Source: Cyanobacteria bacterium REEB459
GTDB lineage: Bacteria; Cyanobacteriota; Cyanobacteriia; Phormidesmidales; Phormidesmidaceae
DNA length: 64,000 nucleotides
Reading direction: 5' to 3'
Assembly (NCBI GenBank): GCA_018970085.1
Contig: JAGWXD010000002.1
Coordinates: forward strand, 1-64,000
Below are positions 35,454 to 44,076 of the stretch, piece after piece (positions within the stretch are counted from its first letter, which is position 1; each line of letters starts with the position of its first letter). A program made the translations under genes and the position numbers. The notes beneath the pieces are model-generated. The model was given only the letters and a program-made list of their open reading frames with translations. It did not search any database and was not told where the DNA came from.

Positions 35454-37457
35454 ATGGGTCTTTTAGTAGCAGCGGACCAGGTAGATAAGGTTTTTTCTCT
35501 GGCCGATGGCGGTGAGTATATTGCCCTCAAGGGGATTGATTTGACCATTAAACAGGGGGAATTCATTTCCTTCATCGGCCACTCCGGCTGTGGTAAATCC
35601 ACCCTATTGAATATGATTGCTGGGTTATCCCTGCCCAGTTCTGGGGTGATTACCTTGGAGGGTAAAGAAATTAAGGAACCCGGTCCCGATCGCATGGTGG
35701 TGTTTCAAAACTATTCCCTGCTGCCCTGGCGATCGGTGCGAGATAACATTGGCCTGGCGGTCAACACCGTCTACGGCGATTTGCCCAAGGGAGAGCGGCG
35801 CTCCATCGTAGAAGAGCACATCAACCTGGTAGGATTACAGGCTGCCGCCGATAAAATGCCCGACCAGCTATCGGGGGGGATGAAGCAGCGGGTGGCGATC
35901 GCCCGGGCCCTGGCCATCCGTCCCAAGTTACTTCTGCTGGACGAGCCCTTTGGGGCCCTCGACGCCCTCACCCGGGGTAATCTGCAAACCCAACTGATGC
36001 GCATCTGCGATGAGAACAACGTCACCGCCGTGATGGTCACCCACGATGTTGATGAAGCGGTACTGCTCTCCGATCGCATCGTCATGATGACCAATGGCCC
36101 AGGGGCAGAAATTGGGGCCATCCTGGATGTGGATATTCCCCGCCCCCGCCAACGCATGGAGGTGGTGGAGCACCCCAGCTACTACAGTCTGCGTAGCGAG
36201 ATCATCTACTTCCTCAACCAGCAAAAGCGGATTAAGAAGCTACGGGCCCGCAAAACCACTGCGATCGCCCGCCACGGTCTAGAAAAGGTGAATCTGGACT
36301 TGGGTTTTGTGCCCCTCACCGCCTGCGCCCCTGTCGCCGTCGCTAAGGAAAAGGGCTTCTTCACTAAGCACGGCCTGGATGAGGTAAACCTGGTGCGGGA
36401 AACCAGCTGGCGCGGTGTGGTGGATGGTATCGCTGGCGGCTACCTGGATGCGGCCCAAATGCCCTCCGGCATGCCCCTGTGGTTTTCCCTGGGGGGCCAC
36501 CAGGACCGCCCCTTACCGGTGGTGACCTCCCTCACCATGACCCGCAACGGTAACGCCATCACCCTGGCTCGCCGCTTTTACGATCAGGGAATCCACAGCC
36601 TGGCGGATTTCAAGGCCATGCTGCAGCAAACCCCCGATCGCCAGCACCGCATGGCCATGGTTCACCCCTCCTCTATGCACAACCTATTGTTGCGCTACTG
36701 GTTGGCCGCCGGCGGCATCGACCCCGATCTAGACCTCACCCTGCAAACCATTCCTCCGGCCCAGATGGTGGTGGACCTGCGGGCGGGCAGTATCGATGGC
36801 TTCTGTGTGGGAGAACCCTGGAACCAGCGGGCCGCCATGGACGGTGTCGGCTTCACCATTGCCACCGATCGGGAAATCTACGACGGCCATCCCGGTAAGG
36901 TACTGGGGGTACGGGAGGACTGGGCCAACGCCTATCCCAACACCCACATTGCCCTCACCAAGGCCCTACTGGAGGCCTGCCGGTTCTGTTCTGAGCCCGA
37001 AAATGAACCGGAAATTCGGGAAATTCTCTCCCGGCGGACCTACCTGGCCACCCCCATGGAGTACATCCAACTGGGTAACCCCCAAGCGACGGTCTGTGAG
37101 CGTAACCCGGCCCTGCGGGAATACGCCCACCACCTGTTCTTCGGCGATGGCGCCAACCGCCCCAGCCGCACCGAGCACCTCTGGCACATGACCCAGATGG
37201 CCCGTTGGGGAGATGTACCCTTTGCCCGTAACTGGTTAGAAATTCTGGAACGGATCGTGCGGGTGAGTGTGTACAGCACCGCCGCCCGGGAACTGGGCCT
37301 ATTGGATGAAAAATTCACCCGCGGTACTATTCAATTATTTGACGGCACCCGGTTCGACGCCGAGGACCCCATGGGCTACCTAAACAGCCTCGCCATCAAA
37401 CGGGATATCACCATCGCGGAGGTCATCCTCGACCAACCCCAGGCGATCGCCGCCTAA
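35454..37457 (+). CDS. cmpC: Bicarbonate ABC transporter, ATPase fused to a binding-protein-like domain
   Basis: Residues 1-260 are an ABC ATPase with Walker A GHSGCGKST, signature LSGGMKQR and Walker B LLLLDEPF. From about residue 275 to the end is a domain resembling CmpA/NrtA without a signal peptide (LDLGFVPLTACAPVAVAKEK, then LLRYWLAAGGIDPDLDL). In CmpC and NrtC this cytoplasmic domain is thought to sense substrate and regulate transport. AAGGAG precedes the ATG. It sits between cmpB and cmpD. Confidence 0.93.
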   Translation: MGLLVAADQVDKVFSLADGGEYIALKGIDLTIKQGEFISFIGHSGCGKSTLLNMIAGLSLPSSGVITLEGKEIKEPGPDRMVVFQNYSLLPWRSVRDNIGLAVNTVYGDLPKGERRSIVEEHINLVGLQAAADKMPDQLSGGMKQRVAIARALAIRPKLLLLDEPFGALDALTRGNLQTQLMRICDENNVTAVMVTHDVDEAVLLSDRIVMMTNGPGAEIGAILDVDIPRPRQRMEVVEHPSYYSLRSEIIYFLNQQKRIKKLRARKTTAIARHGLEKVNLDLGFVPLTACAPVAVAKEKGFFTKHGLDEVNLVRETSWRGVVDGIAGGYLDAAQMPSGMPLWFSLGGHQDRPLPVVTSLTMTRNGNAITLARRFYDQGIHSLADFKAMLQQTPDRQHRMAMVHPSSMHNLLLRYWLAAGGIDPDLDLTLQTIPPAQMVVDLRAGSIDGFCVGEPWNQRAAMDGVGFTIATDREIYDGHPGKVLGVREDWANAYPNTHIALTKALLEACRFCSEPENEPEIREILSRRTYLATPMEYIQLGNPQATVCERNPALREYAHHLFFGDGANRPSRTEHLWHMTQMARWGDVPFARNWLEILERIVRVSVYSTAARELGLLDEKFTRGTIQLFDGTRFDAEDPMGYLNSLAIKRDITIAEVILDQPQAIAA

Positions 37458-37514
37458 CCACCCTAGGGGACAGATCCCAATCCTGTCCCCTTCTGCCTAT
37501 ATTCTGTCTCCTTA

Positions 37515-38366
37515 ATGATGACCAACCCCATGCAATCAACCACCCTGCTTCAGTCTCCCCCCGCCCAGTCCCGTAATACGGTTGGCTTTTTGAGCTTCGA
37601 TCAAGTGTCGAAGTCCTTTCCCACCCCGAAGGGTCCCTACCCGGTTTTAGAAAACGTTAATCTCACCATTGAAGAAGGGGAGTTTGTCTGCCTAATTGGC
37701 CACTCGGGCTGCGGTAAATCCACCCTACTAAGTCTGGTATCGGGCTTTCAGCAAGCCACCAGCGGATCGGTAACCCTCAAGGGAGAGCCGATTCGAGAAC
37801 CCGGCCCCGATCGCATGGTAGTGTTTCAAAACTACGCCCTACTACCCTGGCGGACGGTGTTTGAAAATGTCTACCTGGCGGTAAACGCCGTATGGCCCAA
37901 GCAACCAGAGGCCCAAAAACGGGCCATTGTGCGGGAGCACCTGGCCATGGTGGGGCTCACCGAGGCAGCGGATAAGCGCCCTGATCAGATCTCTGGCGGT
38001 ATGCGTCAGCGGGTATCCATTGCCCGAGCCCTGGCCATTCGGCCCGAGGTACTGATCCTGGATGAGCCCTTCGGTGCCCTGGATGCCATCACCAAGGAAG
38101 AACTCCAGGAGGAATTACTAAAGATCTGGACCGATCATCGCTGTACGGTTTTGATGATTACCCACGATATTGATGAAGCCCTGTTCCTGGCCGATCGCCT
38201 GGTGATGATGACCAATGGTCCTGCAGCTGGCATTGGCGAGGTCATGACCATTCCCTTCGATCGCCCCCGCGATCGGGTACAGATTATGGAGGATCCGCAG
38301 TACTACGAACTGCGTAACCACGCCCTCGACTTTCTCTATAATCGTTTCGCCCATGACGACGACTGA
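37515..38366 (+). CDS. cmpD: Bicarbonate ABC transporter, ATPase
   Basis: The second ATPase of the importer has Walker A GHSGCGKST, signature ISGGMRQR and Walker B LILDEPFGALD. Length is 283 residues, with no extra domain, as expected for CmpD/NrtD. CmpC and CmpD act as a heterodimer on the permease. Its last 14 bases overlap the start of the DUF6671 gene, so the two are translationally coupled. Confidence 0.93.
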   Translation: MMTNPMQSTTLLQSPPAQSRNTVGFLSFDQVSKSFPTPKGPYPVLENVNLTIEEGEFVCLIGHSGCGKSTLLSLVSGFQQATSGSVTLKGEPIREPGPDRMVVFQNYALLPWRTVFENVYLAVNAVWPKQPEAQKRAIVREHLAMVGLTEAADKRPDQISGGMRQRVSIARALAIRPEVLILDEPFGALDAITKEELQEELLKIWTDHRCTVLMITHDIDEALFLADRLVMMTNGPAAGIGEVMTIPFDRPRDRVQIMEDPQYYELRNHALDFLYNRFAHDDD

Positions 38367-39225
38367 GGTCAGTCCCCCGTCGTTCTTTGCTGGACGAGTA
38401 GCGGTGATAGCTACTATGCACCACAAAGAACAGGCCATCGCCCCCCTGGTGGAAGCCCACCTGGGGGTGCAGGTGATGGTGGCGGAAAATTTCGACACCG
38501 ATCGCTTTGGCACCTTTACCGGCGATATCCACCGCCCCGATCATGCCCGCGCTACCGCCCGCCTCAAGGCCGCCGCCGCCCTGGACCACACCGGTGAAAC
38601 CCTGGCCATTGCCAGCGAGGGTAGCTTTGGCCCCCATCCCCAGATTCCCTTTGTGGCCTGCGATCGAGAGCTGGTGCTGTTGTTAGATCGGCAGCACCAG
38701 CTAGAAATCGTGGGGGAATACCTGTCCACCGATACCAACTACCGCCACCAAACTATTCGAGATCTAGAGGCAGCTCTGGCCTTTGCCCAAGAGGTGGGCT
38801 TTCCCAGCCATGGGCTGGTGGTCAAACCCCAAGCACCAGGGGCCGGCTCCTGGGTGAAGGGCATCGTCACCGAAGCCCAGCTGGTGGAGACCGTGACCAC
38901 GGCTCTGCGCCAGGCTCCCCAGGGAGAAGTGGGGCTAGAAACCGACATGCGGGCCCTCTACAATCCCACCCGCATGGGGGTAATTGCCCAGGCGACAGAC
39001 GCTCTCATCGCCACCCTGCACCGATCCTGCCCCCAATGCCAGTACCCCGGTTTTGCTCTGGTGCGGGAGGTGCCCGGTTTGCCCTGTAGCTTCTGCGGCA
39101 GTCCCACCCTGCTCACCCAGTCCCAGGTTTACCACTGCCACCACTGCCAGCATCAACAGTGCCAGCCGGCGACTCAACGCTCAGCCAGCGCCGATCCTAG
39201 TTACTGTTCCTATTGCAACCCCTAA
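38353..39225 (+). CDS. DUF6671 protein with C-terminal zinc-ribbon-like cysteines
   Basis: The 290-residue protein matches the DUF6671 family: VAVIATMHHKEQAIAPLVEA at the start, and ETDMRALYNPTRMGVIAQA in the middle. The C-terminal 70 residues have CxxC-type clusters (CPQCQYPG, CSFCGSP, CHHCQHQ), likely zinc-binding. No signal peptide or membrane helix is seen. It overlaps cmpD by 14 bases, suggesting the operon also includes this gene. Function is unknown; a link to bicarbonate uptake is inferred from the overlap only. Confidence 0.85.
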   Translation: MTTTEVSPPSFFAGRVAVIATMHHKEQAIAPLVEAHLGVQVMVAENFDTDRFGTFTGDIHRPDHARATARLKAAAALDHTGETLAIASEGSFGPHPQIPFVACDRELVLLLDRQHQLEIVGEYLSTDTNYRHQTIRDLEAALAFAQEVGFPSHGLVVKPQAPGAGSWVKGIVTEAQLVETVTTALRQAPQGEVGLETDMRALYNPTRMGVIAQATDALIATLHRSCPQCQYPGFALVREVPGLPCSFCGSPTLLTQSQVYHCHHCQHQQCQPATQRSASADPSYCSYCNP

Positions 39226-39266
39226 CCTGGGCTAGGCCAGCCAGGGCAGCCCCAGGAATTTACAGA

Positions 39267-39298
39267 TTTTTATAAAAAGCAGAGGCGTTTTTATAAAA
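39267..39298. repeat. Two AT-rich palindromes, 21 bp apart
   Basis: TTTTTATAAAAA (39267-39278) and TTTTTATAAAA (39288-39298) start 21 bases apart, which places them on the same face of the helix. They lie about 110 bases before the gene at 39410. They may be an operator pair or part of the promoter. Confidence 0.4.
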
Positions 39299-39409
39299 GT
39301 TCGTTAGAATTACAGCCGTAATTTACTACGGTAGGGACTTTGGATTGCTCAAGTCCGTGATTGTGGGCTTTCTGAGGTTTTACTGGGGAAGAGTAAGGGA
39401 GCTATTGTT

Positions 39410-40561
39410 ATGCAGTTAGACTGGCCCATGCAACGCCTTAATCGTTGGTCAAGGCGGCTTTTGCGGATGTGGTTGTTCGCGATTGCAACTTTTTTCACGG
39501 TGACCAGTCTGATGCTACCAGTCTATTCTGGCGAACCCAATACGGCCGCCGATAGCATTCTTTACTTTAAGACCCCTAACTATACCGTTAGTGTTTTTCC
39601 CCGCAGTGCTCCGGGCCAAAAAATGAATGTTTATCGCCAGGGCTATCCTGCCCGCAGCGAAGCCTTAAACTCTCCCGCCTACTTCCGGGGGGCAATTGGG
39701 TCTGATGGCTGGGTTAGCTACGATGCCTATGGCTCACGGGACGGCCGCAACGTTATCTTTCGCGCCAGTGCTAACCGCAGCACCTATCAGGCTCGTTTGG
39801 AAATTTTAGATGGCGCTAACAACTCAATTGTCTTGACGGAGAATGCTACCAGCATCACTACCATAGCGACTCCAGAGACCGGTGATAACGGCACGGTGCA
39901 GTTAAAAGACACCATCATCCTGTTTGAAACCCAAAACTATTCAGTGCGGGTCTACCGCGAACGCAACAGTGCCCTGAAGAAAGTCAATGTTTACAATAAG
40001 GCTTCCCAGCAGCAGGTGGTTAACGGCCAACCGGCTACGCCAGCCCTGAATGTGCCCCCTCCTTACGACTGCTGGGTTAGCTATTTTGGCGGTTCCCAGT
40101 ACAATGGCGCGTCGGCTCAATATTTTATTAGGGTGAGTTCCTCAGGCGAAGCTAAGGTGGAGGCGATCGGTGCCAATGGTTCAGTACTAATGTCGGAACC
40201 GAGAATTAGTGCCTTCCCCCTCACCACCAATATTCCTGCCGAAGATCGACCCCAGTGTTTTGGCTCTGGTGATCCCTCCTCTAATCCTTCTGGCGGTGGT
40301 CTGGCTCCCTTTATTGCTGGTGTCTTTGGAGACCAGAGCGTTCTCAATGCCGTCAAGCAACAACTAAATTCCTTTGGCCCAGGTAGGGGGCTAGGTGGAA
40401 CTACCTGCGTCGTGTCTCCTCGCTTTGAAAATGCCAGTCAGGGTCAGTTTATCAACGCGGCGGAATGCGAAAGCCGCGATGATGCTGGCTCAGTTGTCAA
40501 TTATCTGCGGGGTAGAGGGTTCAACGCTCGCTTAATTTACCGCAACTTTAGATATCGCTAG
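39410..40561 (+). CDS. Secreted protein with two related beta domains
   Basis: The 383-residue protein has an N-terminal hydrophobic signal (LLRMWLFAIATFFTVTSLML). Two related segments follow: LYFKTPNYTVSVFPRSAPGQ (about residue 50) and LFETQNYSVRVYRERNSALK (about 180), each with a later Trp-Val-Ser-Tyr motif (GWVSYDAYG and CWVSYFGG). The C-terminal 60 residues (VNYLRGRGFNARLIYRNFRY) look SPOR-like, but this is weak. It is not recognised in a named family. It is probably in the envelope. Confidence 0.7.
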   Translation: MQLDWPMQRLNRWSRRLLRMWLFAIATFFTVTSLMLPVYSGEPNTAADSILYFKTPNYTVSVFPRSAPGQKMNVYRQGYPARSEALNSPAYFRGAIGSDGWVSYDAYGSRDGRNVIFRASANRSTYQARLEILDGANNSIVLTENATSITTIATPETGDNGTVQLKDTIILFETQNYSVRVYRERNSALKKVNVYNKASQQQVVNGQPATPALNVPPPYDCWVSYFGGSQYNGASAQYFIRVSSSGEAKVEAIGANGSVLMSEPRISAFPLTTNIPAEDRPQCFGSGDPSSNPSGGGLAPFIAGVFGDQSVLNAVKQQLNSFGPGRGLGGTTCVVSPRFENASQGQFINAAECESRDDAGSVVNYLRGRGFNARLIYRNFRYR

Positions 40562-40719
40562 GGTAAGGGCTATGCCATCAACTGACGGGGTATGGCCTTG
40601 GCTGTATCCCGTTTTTTTGGGACTGTTCAGATTTTTGTGTAAACGGGGATTGGTGAGAAATTGAAGCGTCCTGGAAACAGGATAGCAAAATGAGAAACAG
40701 CCACCTTCCAATGTTGAAT

Positions 40720-40768
40720 TTTGATGTCTCATAACTGACAAGCTTGTCTCAGGTTACGAGACATCAAA
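40720..40768. repeat. Imperfect palindrome inside the IS remnant
   Basis: TTGATGTCTC at the left pairs with GAGACATCAA at the right (outer stem of 11 bp), then TAAC/GTTA, then GACAAGCTTGTC at the centre, with one mismatch and a short bulge. The right half overlaps the last codons of the transposase fragment. It may be two ends of another small element joined head to head, or a fold-back formed by deletion. Confidence 0.6.
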
Positions 40769-40888
40769 TTGGGTGAGCTGTTGAATGATCCCAGACTCTC
40801 CCAGTAAATCTGCCGGTTCACGGTAATCCTTTAACAGCTCATCGACTAGTTCGTCGGGAATGCTAACGTCTCTTCTACGTCGGGACAT
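40754..40888 (-). pseudogene. Transposase N-terminal fragment (IS256-like)
   Basis: The frame of 44 codons begins with ATG at 40886-40888, preceded by AAGGAG, and encodes DELVDELLKDYREPADLLGE then SGIIQQLTQF. This matches the N-terminus of IS256 (mutator-type) transposases. It ends at a stop within the palindrome, so the catalytic DDE domain is absent. Short and truncated, so the family call is by motif only. Confidence 0.65.
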
Positions 40889-40972
40889 ACAGCGCTCTCC
40901 TTAGTCTATGGGTCGGATTCTAGACCCCTTACACAAAATTCTGATCACTCTCCCCCCCTGGAAGCCTTATAA

Positions 40973-41144
40973 CTGAAGCTATAGGATTACATCGCCAATG
41001 GGGTGCACTTGGGGTGGCTGGTGAACCCTCAGGAGCACCAGGTTGATCTATCGCCCCCACCAGCCGGTCGAGGTGCGTTCTTTGCCCACGGAGCTATCGG
41101 GAGAAGGGGTACTCCCGAGCTTGCTGCTGCCCCTGGCGGTTTAA
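40973..41144 (+). pseudogene. Uma2-family endonuclease (DUF820) remnant
   Basis: One frame reads DYIANGVHLGWLVNPQEHQV and, after a one-base frame change near 41045, another reads IYRPHQPVEVRSLPTELSGE, ending LLPLAV and a stop at 41142-41144. Together they match the C-terminal part of Uma2 restriction-endonuclease-like proteins. An in-frame TAG occurs at 40982-40984 where the family usually has Gln. The N-terminal half is missing; the IS remnant lies just upstream, so it may have replaced it. Confidence 0.75.
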
Positions 41145-41226
41145 TGTCGGGGAAAAGGCCGCCCTAGTTGGGTATTCACCGGTGACTTCTACCTCAGCGA
41201 ACGTTAATGGCAACGGTGAAGAGGCC

Positions 41227-42276
41227 ATGACCTACTTGCTGGCCGGTGATATTGGCGGCACTAAAACCCTTCTAGGATTGCTAGAGGGCCACAGTCCTCT
41301 CTCCCTGCGAATCTGCTTTGAGGCCACCTACGCCAGCCAGACCTATGCCGATCTGGTACCTATGGTGAGGGAGTTTTTGCGGCAGGGGGCAGACCAAATC
41401 GGTCCAGGCATGGCTCCGGCGGTGGCCTGTTTTGCTATCGCGGGGCCGGTGGTGGCTAATCGTTCCAACCTGACTAACTTGGCCTGGTTTCTGGATGGCG
41501 ATCGCCTGCAGGCTGAATTGCACCTGACCCAGGTCAGCCTGATCAACGACTTTGAGGCCGTGGGCTATGGGGTGTTTGGCCTGACCCCGGAGGATCTACA
41601 CCCTCTGCAAGTCGGTAAGCCCCAAATCCATGCACCGATGGCGGTGATTGGGGCGGGCACCGGCCTGGGCCAGAGCTTTGCCCTTACTCTAGAGGGCTAT
41701 CCCCGGGTGTTTGCCTCCGAGGGTGGACACGCCGACTTTGCCCCCCGATCAGAACTGGAATTTCAACTGCTCCACTACCTGCTGGATAAGCACCAGATTT
41801 CGAGGGTTCACGTTGGGCGGGTGGTGTCAGGTCGGGGAATTGTCTCCCTTTACCAGTTTTTGCGAGATCGCGGGTTTGCCGCTGAGTCTGCCTCCGTGGC
41901 GGAGGCCATCACCCGCTGGGAACGGCAGAGGGGCCGCAGCCATAAAACCATTGACCCCGCGGCGGTAATTGCCACCGCCGCCGCCACCGGCGACCCCCTC
42001 TGCCAGAAGGCCATGGCCATGTTTGTGGAGGCCTACGGTGCCGAGGCCGGTAACTTGGCCTTGCAGATTCTGCCCTACGGTGGCCTCTACGTGGCAGGCG
42101 GCATCGCCGCCAAAAACCTTGCCCTGATGACGGCGGGCAACTTCATGGCGGCGTTTACCCACAAGGGCCGGGTTAGTTCCCTGCTGCAGAACGTTCCTGT
42201 TCATATCGTGCTTAACCCCCGGGTGGGGTTAATCGGGGCGGGGGTTAAGGCCGCCACCCTGATGCCTAAAGCCTAA
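41227..42276 (+). CDS. glk: Glucokinase
   Basis: The enzyme phosphorylates glucose with ATP. The sequence begins TYLLAGDIGGTKT with the phosphate-binding motif, and has the catalytic region LINDFEAVGYG and the later GAGTGLGQSF. Length is 349 residues from the ATG at 41227, where AAGAGG lies close upstream. A GTG at 41182 would add 15 residues and is less likely. It lies convergent to the maltokinase gene. Glucokinase and GlgC in the same window both bear on carbohydrate storage, but they are not linked as an operon. Confidence 0.95.
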   Translation: MTYLLAGDIGGTKTLLGLLEGHSPLSLRICFEATYASQTYADLVPMVREFLRQGADQIGPGMAPAVACFAIAGPVVANRSNLTNLAWFLDGDRLQAELHLTQVSLINDFEAVGYGVFGLTPEDLHPLQVGKPQIHAPMAVIGAGTGLGQSFALTLEGYPRVFASEGGHADFAPRSELEFQLLHYLLDKHQISRVHVGRVVSGRGIVSLYQFLRDRGFAAESASVAEAITRWERQRGRSHKTIDPAAVIATAAATGDPLCQKAMAMFVEAYGAEAGNLALQILPYGGLYVAGGIAAKNLALMTAGNFMAAFTHKGRVSSLLQNVPVHIVLNPRVGLIGAGVKAATLMPKA

Positions 42277-42334
42277 GCCCTAAAGGTAAAAATGTAGTTA
42301 TAGCGACCATAGTGCTTCTGTCTATCTACTCACC

Positions 42335-44017
42335 TCATACCTGACCTGAGGATGATAACCGCTCCAGCAAGTCTTCTAAACCATAGATGGGAATTAACAC
42401 CCAGGAGGGCCTGTTGTAATGTTCGTAGGCCAGTTCATAGATAGCCTTTTGTATCATGAAGAAGTCTAGCAACTTACGATTGTCTTTCTCTCGCTCGTAT
42501 ACCAAACCAGAACCCTTCATGAGCCCTATGTAATGCTGATAAAATGATTCGCTGAGGGTTTTAATCCAGGCATTGGCCAAGGGCTTAAACTTAACTACTA
42601 TGTCTGGATTTTCTCGATGCAGGCTTACCAGTACGTCAAAGGCCGAGTAACTAAAGGATCGCAGCATACCGGCCACATCCTTATGAACTGGGAATTTAGC
42701 TTTGGGGTTTGCCCGAAGTTTGCCTGGTTCGCCTTCAAAATCAATCACGAAAAAGTCATTACCGGTCCACAATAACTGACCCAGATGGTAATCTGCGTGT
42801 ATGCGAATACACGACAGATCAGGGGCTGTTTCTATGATGGATTTTAAGTGGGCATGTAAGCGATTCAAATTGATGATCTGACTATTGTCTCCTAAAGAGG
42901 TAGTAGCATTTCGCCAGGGTCCGGACAAATTCTTAAAGTGCTCCCATGTCTCCCTGAGAAATTGTTTAAGTAAAGGCTTGTTATCCCGTAGGCTTTCCCT
43001 GCGAAAGCCAACCAGATTCTCAGGATTCTCCTGTAAATAAATGTGCATTTCGGCAGTAATGGCGGCCAACTTCTTTAAGTTATCGAAAATAACTATTCCG
43101 AATTGACTATGGATAATAGAATTTATAGAATTCTGTATTTCAGAGTAGTTGTAAGCGTCTATTCCGTTTTTTAGCGCTTCTCTAAAAAAGTCATCAGCGT
43201 ATCCCCTAAACAGTCCCCAGGCATCGCATCGACTGTCAACTTTATGCAAAATACTCATCACCGGATAGGGAAATAAATGTTGGTAAATATAGAATTGATC
43301 AGCATGTTGGCAACAAGATTGATGGTTCAGGGCTACCACTGGGGTGGCGCTTTGACTGGTTTTCCTCTGCTTGCCGTTAGCTAGGGCTATCTCTTCATCT
43401 TCCAGACCTTTCCAGTGAGAGGTAAGATCCAAATCAAATCCAGCTATATAGGCAGGGACTTTTTTGAACTGGGTATACTGGCTAAAATAACGTAGGATTT
43501 CTACATCGGTATTAATGCCCTTGTCTAAATGACGAAAAACCTTGCAAAAGTACTTGCCGTTTACTTCAAAAGCAGAGTTGGATTGGTCTAGGTAAAGTAG
43601 TTTTGAATCTCTATAATTCTCGATCTCGCCGATAGAACCATAGTTTATGGAATTGCCCGAAACCTTTATAGTTTCGTGCACTGCTGTCTCATAGATGTAT
43701 TGCCTAAAGCGCTCGATCTGCAGGGCGTCGACAAACCAGTAGCCAGCTGAAAGCTGAGCAGCCAGGGCACAAGGTCTCTTGAGTGCGTATATCAGTACGT
43801 AGGGAAAGAAATAGATGCTGTAGGATCCGTCCTGGAACTGTACCAAAATTAGAGCAAGGAAAGCTTTTTCCGTTTCTTCCACTTCATAGACTTTTCTGCG
43901 GGCAAGAAATGAAATCTGTTGAGTTGCTTTTCCTTTTCCGCTGTACCAACGACTTTCTTCCAGTAGTTGTTTTACCTTGGGATGGGACAGCAGTAAACTT
44001 TCGGTACGGTCAGCCAT
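42335..44017 (-). CDS. mak: Maltokinase (phosphotransferase-fold sugar kinase)
   Basis: The 560-residue protein shows the maltokinase features: an N-terminal cap with ESRWYSGKGK, and a catalytic region IRIHADYHLGQLL (residues 405-417) followed by VIDFEGEP (424-431), which supply the catalytic Asp and metal ligand. Maltokinase makes maltose-1-phosphate, used by GlgE in glucan synthesis, usually with trehalose synthase TreS. Neither GlgE nor TreS is in the window. The gene is visibly richer in A and T than its neighbours (many AAA, TTT, GAA and ATT codons), which suggests transfer. It precedes nothing in an obvious operon; the P-loop gene lies 59 bp upstream on the same strand. Confidence 0.82.
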   Translation of the reverse strand: MADRTESLLLSHPKVKQLLEESRWYSGKGKATQQISFLARRKVYEVEETEKAFLALILVQFQDGSYSIYFFPYVLIYALKRPCALAAQLSAGYWFVDALQIERFRQYIYETAVHETIKVSGNSINYGSIGEIENYRDSKLLYLDQSNSAFEVNGKYFCKVFRHLDKGINTDVEILRYFSQYTQFKKVPAYIAGFDLDLTSHWKGLEDEEIALANGKQRKTSQSATPVVALNHQSCCQHADQFYIYQHLFPYPVMSILHKVDSRCDAWGLFRGYADDFFREALKNGIDAYNYSEIQNSINSIIHSQFGIVIFDNLKKLAAITAEMHIYLQENPENLVGFRRESLRDNKPLLKQFLRETWEHFKNLSGPWRNATTSLGDNSQIINLNRLHAHLKSIIETAPDLSCIRIHADYHLGQLLWTGNDFFVIDFEGEPGKLRANPKAKFPVHKDVAGMLRSFSYSAFDVLVSLHRENPDIVVKFKPLANAWIKTLSESFYQHYIGLMKGSGLVYEREKDNRKLLDFFMIQKAIYELAYEHYNRPSWVLIPIYGLEDLLERLSSSGQV

Positions 44018-44076
44018 GTATTAAATAATGCTCAAAGATGATACCTGTCGAGTAGATAGAGGGGTGTCAGATAAGC

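Larger units (their letters stand above)
40623..40948. mobile_element. Short IS256-type remnant with terminal inverted repeats
   Basis: The ends are related inverted repeats: CTGTTCAGATTTTTGTGTAA on the left (40623-40642) and, reading the right end in reverse, GTGATCAGAATTTTGTGTAA (40929-40948). They match at most positions, with a core TCAGA.TTTTGTGTAA. Between them is only the 5' end of a transposase gene on the minus strand. The element is 326 bp, so most of the IS is deleted and it cannot move by itself. No clear target-site duplication was seen. Confidence 0.7.

Noticed and set aside
35454-38366. CmpC and CmpD considered as nitrate-type NrtC and NrtD
   Set aside because: Both pairs look alike in motifs. 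The call follows the binding protein, which appears CmpA-like; see the separate finding.
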